A DNA stretch of 49,993 bases from JAVBNH01 sp031551635. Lineage in GTDB: Bacteria > Bacillota > Clostridia > Oscillospirales > Acutalibacteraceae. The translations under genes were made by a program, and so were the position numbers. The notes beneath the pieces were generated by a model, which was given only the letters and a program-made list of their open reading frames with translations, had not been told where the DNA came from and did not search any database. The stretch covers positions 1 to 49,993 of the forward strand of contig JAVBNH010000030.1 in assembly GCA_031551635.1 (NCBI GenBank), written 5' to 3'. Shown here in pieces: positions 1-8,351 of the stretch; position 1 is the first letter of the stretch; the number at the start of each line of letters is the position of its first letter.

Positions 1-606
1 TGGGTTGACGCTCAGAAGCCCGCAGGTTATCAGGTAGAATCCACTCAGTACTGCACAATTACTACAGTTGTCGAAAACAATGTAGTAAAGGTTCTCTACA
101 CTCAGATTAAGTATCCTTACACAGTTGAATACTATAAAGACAGCATCACCTCGGGCAACCTTCTCGGCACATCGAACGGCACAACCACATTTGCCCCCGG
201 CAAGGTACTCGCGAACGGCGACGTTGCTGCAGACCTCGGCGCAGACTGGAAAGACGCTTTCCTACCCGGCGGTTACATGCTTGACAGCGTAACCTATGTC
301 ACAATATCCGCAGACCCTGCAACAAATGTAGTAAAAGTTGTTTATATCACAATTCCTCCGGTACTCTATCCCTACACGGTTGAGTATTACAAGGACAGCA
401 TCACAACAGGCAATCTTCTCGGCACATCGAACGGCACAACAAGCTTCGCGGCAGGTTACGAACTCGGCTTTGACGAAGTCGCGGCAGACCTTGGCAATGA
501 TTGGGTCAACACCTTCCTTCCGAACGGCTACAAGCACAGCTCAACGACATATGTAATAATTACAACAGTCGCAGCGAACAATGTAGTTAAGGTTCTCTAT
601 ATTCCT
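1..606 (+). repeat. In-gene tandem 255-bp repeats
   Basis: Units begin at 112 and 367 (spacing 255 bp = 85 codons), and the window opens inside an earlier unit. The two visible units share long identical stretches at DNA level, such as tacaaagacagcatcac-like and ctcggcacatcgaacggcac-like segments, which suggests recent duplication or gene conversion. Repeat number upstream is unknown. Confidence 0.85.
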
Positions 607-1407
607 CGTACAGTAACGGATTCCTTCCTTGGCTGGATGAGAAGCTCCGAGCTTGCGCAGAACGCTTTCATCAAAAAGGTTAGCGGCGCGACAGAAGCAT
701 GGAACTATAACGAAGCTATGCTGAACACACCTCTTAAATACTTTGAGAATGAAACTGTCAGAGCAAGAGCAAATGAAAAAGCAGCGGCAGGAACAGAATG
801 GGCACGTCCCGAAATCGAACAGCTTGTTGGCATTCAGCACATCTGGGATTGCGGCGCATATTTCTCAACCTATAAAGACGCTTACGGCGACGCTCCCACA
901 GGCTGGGCATCTTGGAAACACTTTGGCGTCAGCGGTAACATTGAAAACAGAGGCGAATACAGCATCCGCAGATTCACAGCATATCTTGAGTTTACCCAGG
1001 ACCAGCTCAACAGAATGGAAAAAGTCAAGCTTGCTCCGGAAGATGAGCTCGGCAACCAGAGCTATGTAATGCCCGTAAACGATACAGTATTTGTATTCAT
1101 CAACGGAACACTCGCATACTGGGGCGGTACAGACCTTGTCGAGGGCGGCAACGAATACGGCGCACTCAACCGCTCAACCTTCATGGGCATGAACGGCATC
1201 AAAGTCAGAAGCGGCGTCAACGGCGTATTCAAATCAAGCTTCCCGCACACAGACGGCTGGGTAATAGACCTTGACAGCAACGCCTCGCAGGTCAACATCA
1301 AGAGCTTACTCGTTGAAGGCTTCAACCGCGTTGACATCATCGCCGATGAATACTGGGAAGGCGGCGGAATGAACCAGCTCAAGCTTTTCTATGACTACTA
1401 CAGATAA
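1..1407 (+). CDS. Surface/secreted protein with tandem 85-residue repeats, C-terminal part
   Basis: The reading frame is open from the first base, so the N-terminus lies outside the window; 468 codons are visible. Residues 1-200 are tandem ~85-residue repeats, each opening with YPYTVEYYKDSIT and containing GNLLGTSNGTT, which resemble MucBP-like or InlB-like extracellular beta repeats. From about residue 203 (DSFLGWM) to the end is a different, probably beta-sandwich domain with VFVFINGTLAYWGG and a C-terminal GFNRVDIIADEYWEGGG segment, reminiscent of fibro-slime or lectin-like domains. No LPXTG motif, dockerin or C-terminal membrane anchor is present. A perfect palindromic terminator follows. 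An adhesin-like role is inferred from architecture only. Long ORFs on the opposite strand are treated as shadows. Confidence 0.75.
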   Translation, partial: WVDAQKPAGYQVESTQYCTITTVVENNVVKVLYTQIKYPYTVEYYKDSITSGNLLGTSNGTTTFAPGKVLANGDVAADLGADWKDAFLPGGYMLDSVTYVTISADPATNVVKVVYITIPPVLYPYTVEYYKDSITTGNLLGTSNGTTSFAAGYELGFDEVAADLGNDWVNTFLPNGYKHSSTTYVIITTVAANNVVKVLYIPRTVTDSFLGWMRSSELAQNAFIKKVSGATEAWNYNEAMLNTPLKYFENETVRARANEKAAAGTEWARPEIEQLVGIQHIWDCGAYFSTYKDAYGDAPTGWASWKHFGVSGNIENRGEYSIRRFTAYLEFTQDQLNRMEKVKLAPEDELGNQSYVMPVNDTVFVFINGTLAYWGGTDLVEGGNEYGALNRSTFMGMNGIKVRSGVNGVFKSSFPHTDGWVIDLDSNASQVNIKSLLVEGFNRVDIIADEYWEGGGMNQLKLFYDYYR

Positions 1408-1454
1408 TGCAAGCAAAGTCTTCTGAAGCTATTGAATAAGCGCTAAGCACTAAA

Positions 1455-1496
1455 AAGGCTGAGATAAAACATATGTTTTATCTCAGCCTTAATGTT
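1455..1496. terminator. Bidirectional terminator, perfect 36-bp palindrome
   Basis: A 16-bp perfect stem (aaggctgagataaaac at 1455-1470, its complement at 1475-1490) is followed by a T-rich stretch on the plus side and preceded by A-rich sequence on the other. It separates two convergent genes. Confidence 0.85.
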
Positions 1497-1504
1497 TTTT
1501 ATAA

Positions 1505-2707
1505 TCAGACTATCGGTGTACCGAACATTTCTGAAAGGACATTAATCAGTGAAAGAATAGCGTCAAGTAGCTTTGTCAGGGCATTTAAAAAGGTGAAAAA
1601 TTCTTTAAAGAGACCCTGCATCTCATACTCGACTTCATATGTCGCCTCTCTGTCGAGATAACGAACCGTAAAAAGAATGGTATTGTCAAGAATTTCAAAG
1701 CTTCTGGCTGAAACATAATAACCGTCTATTTCACCCGTGAAATTTTCGTCAACAGGGTATTCGACTACGCCTCTGCCGTCATTATAGGTGATTTCGATGG
1801 TTGAGCCGAGCGGAGGGGAGTTCAAGAGGTAATTCTCAAGAGTCTCGTTAAGGTCAAACATGCTTTTGAAGCTGAGTATAACAGTGCCTATTTCGGGCAG
1901 GTTTGTAATTTTGATGCTGTCAACAGGGTTCTTTATGACCTCGACATCAAAAGAAAACTCAGTGCCCATAACTTCGAAATAAACAGTGTTTGTGCCGAGC
2001 TTGAGAGGTTCCTTCAGTTTCTCGTTTAGGCTGGAATATTCATTATAGGTTATATCGAAGGTTTCCCCGTTGCTGAAGGAAACGCTTGCCGCGCAGCCGT
2101 CAAAGTTTGTGAAGATAAAACCGTTAGCTAAGCTAGGTTCTGCGGCGATAAGCTCTGCCCATTCTTCATCTGTGAACTCAAAATATGATTTAAATTCATC
2201 GGCAGTCTCTGTCTCGTAGCCTTCAATATAGGTAGTCTGAGTGGGATAGCTTGTGATTTCAATGTTTGAGATTAATCCGAAATAGCTGATTGTCGCGTCA
2301 TAATTAAACGTCAGAGTGCTTTGAGATAGTGATAATGGGACATAAACTGAAAAAATATAAGTTTTTCCTGCTTCAAGCTCATATACTCTGGTATTATCAA
2401 ATGAATAGCGTTTAAGCATAGTTCCGTCATCTTCATAAAAATAACAGGTTAAAAGACCAAGGGGAAAGTCGTTGATTAGTTCAACCGCATAAAATCCAGT
2501 TTCCTCACATGCAAATTTGTAAAAAAACTCATTGCATTCGTTAGAGAGTGTGCCGCTTTTCTTTTCGCCGACTGTAATCAGCGGCAAAGAATCCATGTCA
2601 ATCTCTACATCGTCAATTATAACAGTCGCAGCGGCGGCGGAGAGGGTGAGCATGGGCAGAAGGAGCACCAAAAAAAGCGCCGTTAATTTGAGAAATTTCC
2701 TGTTCAT
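1505..2707 (-). CDS. Secreted protein with Ig-like beta domains, function unknown
   Basis: This encodes 400 residues. The start is the ATG at 2707, where GGAGG lies about 8 nt upstream; an ATG at 2722 overlaps that ribosome binding site. A classical signal peptide (MNRKFLKL, then a Leu/Ala core ending around SAAAA) predicts export. The body looks all-beta: an early segment resembles extracellular pre-peptidase C-like domains (GEKKSGTLSN...FYKFACEETGFYAVEL), followed by one or two Ig-like segments (SNIEITSYPTQTTYIEG, then DSIKITNLPEIGT). The last ~35 residues are a hydrophobic or amphipathic helix (LFKEFFTFLNALTKLLDAI). No catalytic motif is seen. The family is not recognised. It is transcribed alone. 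Confidence 0.8.
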   Translation of the reverse strand: MNRKFLKLTALFLVLLLPMLTLSAAAATVIIDDVEIDMDSLPLITVGEKKSGTLSNECNEFFYKFACEETGFYAVELINDFPLGLLTCYFYEDDGTMLKRYSFDNTRVYELEAGKTYIFSVYVPLSLSQSTLTFNYDATISYFGLISNIEITSYPTQTTYIEGYETETADEFKSYFEFTDEEWAELIAAEPSLANGFIFTNFDGCAASVSFSNGETFDITYNEYSSLNEKLKEPLKLGTNTVYFEVMGTEFSFDVEVIKNPVDSIKITNLPEIGTVILSFKSMFDLNETLENYLLNSPPLGSTIEITYNDGRGVVEYPVDENFTGEIDGYYVSARSFEILDNTILFTVRYLDREATYEVEYEMQGLFKEFFTFLNALTKLLDAILSLINVLSEMFGTPIV

Positions 2708-2813
2708 CAAAACAACCTCCATTTTTTAGATAAAATTTTAACAGTTTACAGATAATTTTTGAATATTTCACTGTATTTTTATTATAAACACATTAAAAAA
2801 ATTTGTCAAGCTA

Positions 2814-2848
2814 TTTTAGAAATTAGATTTTAGATTTTAGACAGTAGA
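2814..2848. repeat. Heptamer array (NNNTAGA), 5 units
   Basis: Five in-phase 7-mers (ttttaga, aattaga, ttttaga, ttttaga, cagtaga) lie in the gap between the secreted protein gene and the dnaJ terminator. They have the same 7-nt phase as other arrays in this window. Confidence 0.7.
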
Positions 2849-2895
2849 CCCTGGTCGCATTTTATTAATGCTAATTTCTGACTAGAATATACTAA

Positions 2896-2955
2896 AAATA
2901 AAAGACTTGCGAGTGAAAGAATGATTGACAGCATTCCCGGCAAGTCTTTTTTTTA
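2896..2955. terminator. Terminator downstream of dnaJ (probably bidirectional)
   Basis: The arms aaaagacttgc (2900-2910) and gcaagtctttt (2940-2950) enclose an inner gaatg/cattc stem. A/T runs on both sides allow termination in either direction. It ends the hrcA-grpE-dnaK-dnaJ operon. Confidence 0.8.
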
Positions 2956-3004
2956 TTTATTTTATAATTTTATTATGCGTTGTTTTTTTACTTACAAAAG
3001 AATA

Positions 3005-4171
3005 TTATTTTTTCTTCTTCCCGAATATGCCGCCTTTTTTGTCGTCCTGCTCGTCAGGCGGTCTGCCGCCGATGTCCGAGTTGAACTCGCGCAGCAGCTC
3101 CTTTTGCCTTTCGCTCAGGCTCTTTGGGATGTTAACAATGATTTTAACAAGCTGGTCGCCCCTGCCCCTGCCGTTCAGATTCGTGATACCCTTGTCCTTG
3201 AGTCGGAAAATATTGCCGGGCTGTGTTCCGGCGGGCAGGGAATACTTCACCTTGCCGTCAAGCGTCGGCACCTCAAGCTCATCGCCGAGAGCCGCCTGAA
3301 CAAAGGAAACAGTCATCTCGCACCAGACATTATAGCCATCGCGCTCAAAGAAGGGATGAGGTCTGATATTGATTCCGACACGGATATCGCCCGCCGGACC
3401 GCCGTTGACACCCTTGTTGCCCTGTCCGCGCACGTTTACTATCTGCCTGTCGTCGATTCCCGCCGGTATGTTCACATCAATTTTTGTGTCGCGCTTCAGC
3501 CTTCCCGAGCCGCGGCATTTCTGGCAAGGTGTGGGATTATACGAGCCTCTGCCGCCGCATTTCGGACAGGCGCGCTGCTGAGTTATGTTGCCGAACGCGG
3601 TTTTTTGAGTTGAATTAATTACGCCTCTGCCGCCGCAGTCCGGGCAGGACTGGGACGAGGTGCCCTTAGCAGCGCCGGTGCCGCTGCAGTCGTCGCAGAC
3701 TTCCACGCGGTTTATGTTAATTGTTTTTTTGCAGCCCTTTGCCGCTTCCTCAAAGGAAATCGTGACGGAGGACTGAATATCCCCGCCCCTCTGGGGAGCG
3801 TTCGGGTTCACCCTCCCCGCGCCGCCGAAGCCGCCGCCGAAGAAGGAGGAAAAAATATCTCCAAGGTCAAAATCCATGCCGCCGCCGAAGCCGCCAAAGC
3901 CGCCGAAGCCGCCGCCCGCACCGCCCGCGCCGTAATTCGGGTCAACACCGGCGTGACCGAAACGGTCATAGCGACCCTTCTTGTCGCTGTCGGAAAGAAC
4001 CTCGTAAGCCTCATTCGCTTCCTTGAATTTCTTTTCGGCATCAGCATTACCCGGATTTAAATCCGGGTGATACTTTTTCGCCATAGAGCGGTATGCTTTT
4101 TTGATTTCGTCGTCTGAGGCTGATTTGTCAACGCCCAGAACCTCGTAATAATCACGTTTATTTTCAGGCAT
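3005..4171 (-). CDS. dnaJ: Chaperone protein DnaJ (Hsp40, type I)
   Basis: This 388-residue co-chaperone delivers unfolded clients to DnaK and stimulates its ATPase in the cytoplasm. The J-domain occupies residues ~6-70 with the HPD triad at 35-37, followed by a Gly/Phe-rich region at ~76-120, then four zinc-finger CxxCxGxG repeats at ~150-220 (CDDCSGTG, CPDCGGRG, CPKCGGRG, CQKCRGSG), and C-terminal substrate-binding domains. It ends in a Lys-rich tail (GGIFGKKKK). Length is normal for DnaJ. The ATG has AAAGGA 8 nt upstream. It is the last gene of the hrcA operon, separated from dnaK by 310 bp holding a repeat element, which is unusual inside such an operon. The long open frame on the other strand (2921-3613) is a shadow. 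Confidence 0.97.
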   Translation of the reverse strand: MPENKRDYYEVLGVDKSASDDEIKKAYRSMAKKYHPDLNPGNADAEKKFKEANEAYEVLSDSDKKGRYDRFGHAGVDPNYGAGGAGGGFGGFGGFGGGMDFDLGDIFSSFFGGGFGGAGRVNPNAPQRGGDIQSSVTISFEEAAKGCKKTININRVEVCDDCSGTGAAKGTSSQSCPDCGGRGVINSTQKTAFGNITQQRACPKCGGRGSYNPTPCQKCRGSGRLKRDTKIDVNIPAGIDDRQIVNVRGQGNKGVNGGPAGDIRVGINIRPHPFFERDGYNVWCEMTVSFVQAALGDELEVPTLDGKVKYSLPAGTQPGNIFRLKDKGITNLNGRGRGDQLVKIIVNIPKSLSERQKELLREFNSDIGGRPPDEQDDKKGGIFGKKKK

Positions 4172-4189
4172 GGAAATGTCCTTTCGTTT

Positions 4190-4458
4190 CTAGATACTAG
4201 ATGCTGGATACTGGATGCTGGATGTTGGATAACCACAGTTTTTTATAAAATGCTCGCGAATAATTTTAAAAATGTATCATTAAATAGATTTAATACAGGT
4301 AAACTATTCTGTTATTCATATCAAGTCGGCTGATACGACAAGATTTATTTATGCTGACTGCGGTATTATTATAATCACCGCGAGCATTATGATTTAATTA
4401 GCATAATAGCTGAATCGTGACCAACATCTACAATCTACCGTCTAATATCTAATGTCTA
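4190..4458. repeat. Heptamer-flanked repeat element between dnaK and dnaJ
   Basis: On the left are six in-phase heptamers (ctagata, ctagatg, ctggata, ctggatg, ctggatg, ttggata; 4190-4231). On the right are five heptamers of the complementary type (acatcta, caatcta, ccgtcta, atatcta, atgtcta; 4424-4458). The core includes the 9-bp inverted repeat atgctcgcg (4250-4258) and cgcgagcat (4379-4387). The core's right part (about 4341-4425: agatttattt ... tataatcaccgcg ... gaccaacatc) matches the core at 49680-49779. This fills the 310-bp gap between dnaK and dnaJ. No gene is seen. Confidence 0.8.
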
Positions 4459-4480
4459 AATGATGATTTATCATCGTTTG
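4457..4480. repeat. Degenerate GATGATT/AATCATC palindrome
   Basis: The segment aaatgatgatttatcatcgt overlaps the right edge of the heptamer element, just after the dnaK stop. It is a diverged relative of the palindrome at 14670-14700 and 43611-43635. Confidence 0.45.
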
Positions 4481-4481
4481 A

Positions 4482-6371
4482 TTAATTATCTTCAACATCG
4501 GTGTAGGGTGCGTCGTAAACGCCGTCTTGGGGTCCGCCTGCGTAGCCGGCATTAGGGTCGGCACCCATATCAGGATTGAATCCAGAAGGGTCAAAGCCCG
4601 ATGAATCAAAGCCCTCAGCGCCGGGAGCACCTTCCGGCGCGTTTTGCTTGTAGAGCTTTTCGGAGAGGTCATAGAACTTCTTTGTCAATTCTTCCTGACG
4701 GGACTTGATAAGGTTGTAATCCTCACCCTTGAGCGCTTCTTTTAATGCTTCTATAGCTTCATTTACGCCGCTCTTTTCCTCGTCAGAGAACTTGTCGCCG
4801 TTTTCTTGCAATATTTTTTCGCACTGATAAACCATCTGGTCAGCGCCGTTTCTAATGTCAAGCTCTTCCTTGCGCTTTTTGTCCTCCTCGGCAAACTGCT
4901 CAGCCTCATGCACTGCCTTTTCAATATCTTCCTTGGACATATTTGTGGAGGCGGTAATCGAAATTGACTGCTCCTTGCTTGTGCCCAAATCCTTCGCGGA
5001 GACATGCACGATGCCGTTCGCGTCTATATCAAAGGTGACCTCAATCTGCGGGGTGCCTCTTCTGGCGGGCATAATGCCGTCAAGATGGAACATTCCGAGG
5101 GTCTTGTTATCCTTCGCAAATTCACGCTCGCCCTGAAGCACATGAACCTCAACGGAGGTCTGGTTGTCAGCGGCAGTCGAGAAAATCTGGCTCTTCTTCG
5201 AGGGAATTGTGGTATTTCTCTCGATGATTTTTGTGCACACACCACCGAGTGTCTCAATGCCGAGTGAAAGAGGAGTAACATCGAGAAGCAGCAAGCCCTT
5301 GACGTCTCCGCCGAGAACGCCCGCCTGCAATGCCGCGCCGACTGCGACACACTCGTCGGGATTTATGCCCTTGAAGGGCTCTTTGCCTGTAAAGCTCTTT
5401 ATCGCGTCTTGAACCGCCGGAATTCTTGAGGAGCCGCCGACCATGAGAACCTTGTCAAGCTCCGAGGTCTTGAGCCCGGAGTCAGCCATTGCCTGGCGAA
5501 CCGGTCCCATTGTCGCCTCAACGAGGTCAGCCGTCAACTCATTGAACTTCGCTCTGGTGAGTGTCATCTCAAGATGCTTGGGGCCTGTTGCGTCAGCTGT
5601 TACAAAGGGAAGGCTGATAGAGGAGGTTGTTACGCCGGAAAGCTCAATTTTCGCTTTTTCAGCGGCTTCCTTAAGCCTCTGCATCGCCATTTTGTCGCCT
5701 CTGAGATCAATGCCGTCAGTCTTTTTAAATTCGTCAGCCATCCAGTTTATAACTCTCTGGTCAAAATCATCGCCGCCCAGACGGTTGTTACCCGCAGTCG
5801 CGAGAACCTCCTGAACGCCATCGCCCATTTCGATAATCGAAACGTCGAACGTGCCGCCGCCGAGGTCATAAACCATGACCTTCTGGTCATTTTCCTTGTC
5901 AATGCCGTAGGCAAGAGCCGCGGCTGTAGGTTCATTGATAATTCTTTTTACTTCAAGCCCTGCGATTTTACCCGCGTCCTTTGTCGCCTGGCGCTGGGCA
6001 TCTGTGAAGTACGCGGGAACGGTGATAACAGCCTCCGTGACAGTACCGCCGAGGTATGCCTCCGCGTCAGCCTTGAGCTTCTGAAGAATCATAGCGGAAA
6101 TTTCCTGAGGTGTAAATCTCTTGTCATCAATTTTGACGTGGAAATCGGTTCCCATCTGTCTTTTGATTGACGAAATAGTTCTGTCGGGGTTCGTGATAGC
6201 CTGACGCTTCGCGACCTGTCCGACCATTCTCTCACCGGTTTTTCCGAAAGCCACGACTGAAGGTGTGGTTCTCGCGCCCTCCGCATTGGCGATAACGACA
6301 GGCTCGCCGCCCTCAATGACCGCCACGCATGAATTAGTAGTACCCAAATCAATACCGATTGATTTTGCCAT
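4482..6371 (-). CDS. dnaK: Chaperone protein DnaK (Hsp70)
   Basis: This is a 629-residue ATP-dependent cytoplasmic chaperone. The start is the ATG at 6371 (MAKSIGIDLGTTNS); GGAGG about 8 nt upstream excludes the ATG at 6386. The nucleotide-binding domain has GIDLGTTNSCVAV (phosphate 1), VYDLGGGTFDVSI (phosphate 2) and VGGSSRIPAVQ (adenosine). The linker LLLLDVTPLSLGIET and the substrate-binding domain follow, then a C-terminal lid and a Gly/Pro/Asp-rich tail ending in an acidic DVEDN, like the usual EEVD-type end. It lies between grpE and dnaJ in the HrcA-regulated operon, with 129 bp upstream that hold a heptamer array. Confidence 0.98.
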   Translation of the reverse strand: MAKSIGIDLGTTNSCVAVIEGGEPVVIANAEGARTTPSVVAFGKTGERMVGQVAKRQAITNPDRTISSIKRQMGTDFHVKIDDKRFTPQEISAMILQKLKADAEAYLGGTVTEAVITVPAYFTDAQRQATKDAGKIAGLEVKRIINEPTAAALAYGIDKENDQKVMVYDLGGGTFDVSIIEMGDGVQEVLATAGNNRLGGDDFDQRVINWMADEFKKTDGIDLRGDKMAMQRLKEAAEKAKIELSGVTTSSISLPFVTADATGPKHLEMTLTRAKFNELTADLVEATMGPVRQAMADSGLKTSELDKVLMVGGSSRIPAVQDAIKSFTGKEPFKGINPDECVAVGAALQAGVLGGDVKGLLLLDVTPLSLGIETLGGVCTKIIERNTTIPSKKSQIFSTAADNQTSVEVHVLQGEREFAKDNKTLGMFHLDGIMPARRGTPQIEVTFDIDANGIVHVSAKDLGTSKEQSISITASTNMSKEDIEKAVHEAEQFAEEDKKRKEELDIRNGADQMVYQCEKILQENGDKFSDEEKSGVNEAIEALKEALKGEDYNLIKSRQEELTKKFYDLSEKLYKQNAPEGAPGAEGFDSSGFDPSGFNPDMGADPNAGYAGGPQDGVYDAPYTDVEDN

Positions 6372-6445
6372 AATATATTCCTCCATATAGATATTTGTTT
6401 ATTTTTTAACATTAAAATCTCTAAAATAAGGAGCGAAGCTCCTCC

Positions 6446-6487
6446 GACAGCCCTGAAAGCTGAACACTGATACCTGAATCCTGAAGC
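6446..6487. repeat. Heptamer array (CTGANNN), 5 units
   Basis: ctgaaag, ctgaaca, ctgatac, ctgaatc and ctgaagc are exactly in phase at 6453-6487, in the grpE-dnaK gap. They share the CTR core with the other arrays. Confidence 0.7.
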
Positions 6488-6500
6488 CAATTAAATTTAT

Positions 6501-7046
6501 TTAATTGGCGACCCTGACTTGCGCGGGTCTGAGGACTTTTTCGCCGACCTTGTAGCCCTTAATGAAAACATCGACTATCTCGTTGTCGCCATATTGCGGG
6601 TCCTCGATATGCATGACGGCGTTGTGCATGTTCGGGTCAAAGGTTTCGCCCTTTTCGCCGAAGGATTCAAGATTTAAAAGCTTCGTAACATCAAGAAGCT
6701 GGCTGAGTATCATGTCAACGCCCTTGCGGTAGTCCTCATAAGACGCGCTAAGGTTGTCAGCTGCGCGGTCAAAATTGTCAAGAACAGGAAGTATTTTAAC
6801 CAATACATCAGCCTTTATGTCAGTATACAGCGCTTCTTTTTCCTTCTGTGAGCGTTTTCTGAAGTTGTCATATTCGGCGAGGGTTCGCAGATATTTATCA
6901 GTTGCCTCAGCCAAATCTGTCTGCAGTTTTTCGATTTCGGACTTATCCGTCTTTTTCTTCTGCTTTTTTTCCTCAGCCGGCGCTTCCTCCGGCGTTCCGG
7001 CGTCCTTCAATTCTTCGTTTTCCGGCGCCTGTTTATTTTTAGGCAT
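6501..7046 (-). CDS. grpE: Nucleotide exchange factor GrpE
   Basis: It promotes ADP release from DnaK. The protein is about 181 residues from the ATG at 7046 (MPKNKQAPENEEL); AAAGGA lies ~12 nt upstream, whereas the ATG at 7058 abuts that ribosome binding site. An acidic/Lys N-terminus and a long coiled coil (IEKLQTDLAEATDKYLRTLA) are followed by the family signature YDNFRKRSQKE and a C-terminal beta domain (GEKGETFDPNMHNAVM, YKVGEKVLRPAQVRVAN). Second gene of the operon, 38 bp after hrcA. Confidence 0.95.
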   Translation of the reverse strand: MPKNKQAPENEELKDAGTPEEAPAEEKKQKKKTDKSEIEKLQTDLAEATDKYLRTLAEYDNFRKRSQKEKEALYTDIKADVLVKILPVLDNFDRAADNLSASYEDYRKGVDMILSQLLDVTKLLNLESFGEKGETFDPNMHNAVMHIEDPQYGDNEIVDVFIKGYKVGEKVLRPAQVRVAN

Positions 7047-7084
7047 TTCCAAAACCATTCCTTTACGATATAATAGTATATAAA

Positions 7085-8104
7085 TCAGTCATCCAGCGAC
7101 TGCGAGAGTATACCCGAAACTATACGGCTGATGAATTTTATACTGGGTATCAGCCTTGAGTAATCAATCCTAGTCGGTCCAATAATGCCGACTGAGCCTG
7201 CGTCCTGACCGCCAATCTGATAGCTCGAGAGTATCAGGCTTGAGTTTTCCATCTCCTTAAAGAAGTTTTCCCTTCCGATGAGTACACTCAGCTCGTCCCT
7301 GTGCGCAACAAGCAGCTTGCTTAGCGGCTCGCCCCGTGAAAGGAAGTCCATCAGCTCATAGGCGTTGTTTTCGAATTCGCGGTAGTTAAGCAAGTTCGAC
7401 TGCCCCTCAAGCAGTAAATCCGCCTGAGTTATCGCCGTTGTAAGCTCCGAGAGGGTGACTATGAGCGGCGTCATAACGAGTGCCATCTCTCCCAAGGACG
7501 CGACAATAGTCTGAATGTTCGCGGTGTTAATATCGTGGGCGCGCTGGGAGACAAAATGCGCGGAGGCGACATTGTAGAAAAGCTCGAGAATTTCAATTGT
7601 GACCTCGCTGTCAATGCGGCAAACGCGGCTTTTTATCACACCTGAGGACGCAAGAACGACTATCATCACGGTTTTAGAGCCGATCGGAACCATTTCAACT
7701 CTTTTGATAATCGATTGCCTGTCGAGTGGTGTCGTGCTAAGGGAAGCACAGCCAGTCAGGTCTGCTAAAATTTCGCCCGCCCTTGACAGGAGGCGTTCAG
7801 GTTCGCCGTTTTCGTTCTTTAACATATTGCTGATGCGGAACTGCTCAGAGACAGAAATCTCATAACGCCCCATCAGGTGGTCAACATAATAGCGGTAACC
7901 CTTCTGAGAGGGTATGCGCCCGGCGGAGGTGTGCGGCTGCTCGAGAAAACCTAGCTCAGAGAGCTCCGACATATCGTTTCTGATAGTCGCCGAGGAGACA
8001 GCACCGCCAAAAGCCGCTGAAATGAGTTTAGAGCCCGCCGGTTCACCGGTTGCTATATAATAGTCAACAATAAACGCGAGAATTTTTTGTTTTCGTTCGC
8101 TCAA
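7085..8104 (-). CDS. hrcA: Heat-inducible transcription repressor HrcA
   Basis: This repressor binds CIRCE operators and is kept active by GroE in other Firmicutes. It has about 339 residues. The probable start is TTG at 8104 (SERKQKILAFIVDYY), because an AAAGGGGG ribosome binding site lies at a good distance from it; TTG at 8110 is too close. The N-terminal winged helix includes ISAAFGGAVSSATIRNDM and LEQPHTSAGRIPSQKGYR, a strong family signature; a GAF-like domain and dimerisation region follow (SLILSSYQIG, VGIIGPTRIDYSRLIP). First gene of its operon, directly behind the CIRCE, so autoregulated. Confidence 0.96.
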   Translation of the reverse strand: MSERKQKILAFIVDYYIATGEPAGSKLISAAFGGAVSSATIRNDMSELSELGFLEQPHTSAGRIPSQKGYRYYVDHLMGRYEISVSEQFRISNMLKNENGEPERLLSRAGEILADLTGCASLSTTPLDRQSIIKRVEMVPIGSKTVMIVVLASSGVIKSRVCRIDSEVTIEILELFYNVASAHFVSQRAHDINTANIQTIVASLGEMALVMTPLIVTLSELTTAITQADLLLEGQSNLLNYREFENNAYELMDFLSRGEPLSKLLVAHRDELSVLIGRENFFKEMENSSLILSSYQIGGQDAGSVGIIGPTRIDYSRLIPSIKFISRIVSGILSQSLDD

Positions 8105-8119
8105 GCCCAAACCCCCTTT

Positions 8120-8154
8120 CAGGTATCAGTTTACAGTTTACAGGGTTCAGGAGC
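8120..8154. repeat. Heptamer array (CAGNNNN), 5 units
   Basis: caggtat, cagttta, cagttta, cagggtt and caggagc are in phase; on the minus strand they read CTGNNNN like the array at 6453. The array is in the hrcA 5' untranslated region, between the CIRCE and the ribosome binding site. Confidence 0.65.
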
Positions 8155-8188
8155 TGCCTGTGCTGATAACCGTGGTCTCTTGGCATCG

Positions 8189-8215
8189 TTAGCACTCTTG
8201 ATGGTCGAGTGCTAA
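8189..8215. promoter_or_regulatory. CIRCE operator
   Basis: A perfect TTAGCACTC (8189-8197), a 9-nt spacer and GAGTGCTAA (8207-8215). This is the canonical HrcA-binding inverted repeat, placed just downstream of the -10 box and upstream of hrcA. Confidence 0.98.
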
Positions 8216-8225
8216 CACTGTTAAT

Positions 8226-8254
8226 ACTATATTACTTTTTCCCCGATTTGTCAA
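8226..8254 (-). promoter_or_regulatory. Housekeeping promoter of the hrcA operon
   Basis: On the minus strand TTGACA (8249-8254), 17 nt, TATAGT (8226-8231). The CIRCE begins about 10 nt after the -10 box, so it covers the transcription start. Confidence 0.9.
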
Positions 8255-8351
8255 TAATAAAATTGTTAATAACTTGTAAATTTCGCACTGATACGCCTTC
8301 AAGCCCTTGTACTGCTGAATTTTTGAGATAATTTTTATAAATTAAATCTTC

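Noticed and set aside
2921..3613. 230-residue open frame opposite dnaJ
   Set aside because: It lies antisense to clear DnaJ coding sequence, has no ribosome binding site and arises from the GC-rich codon pattern.
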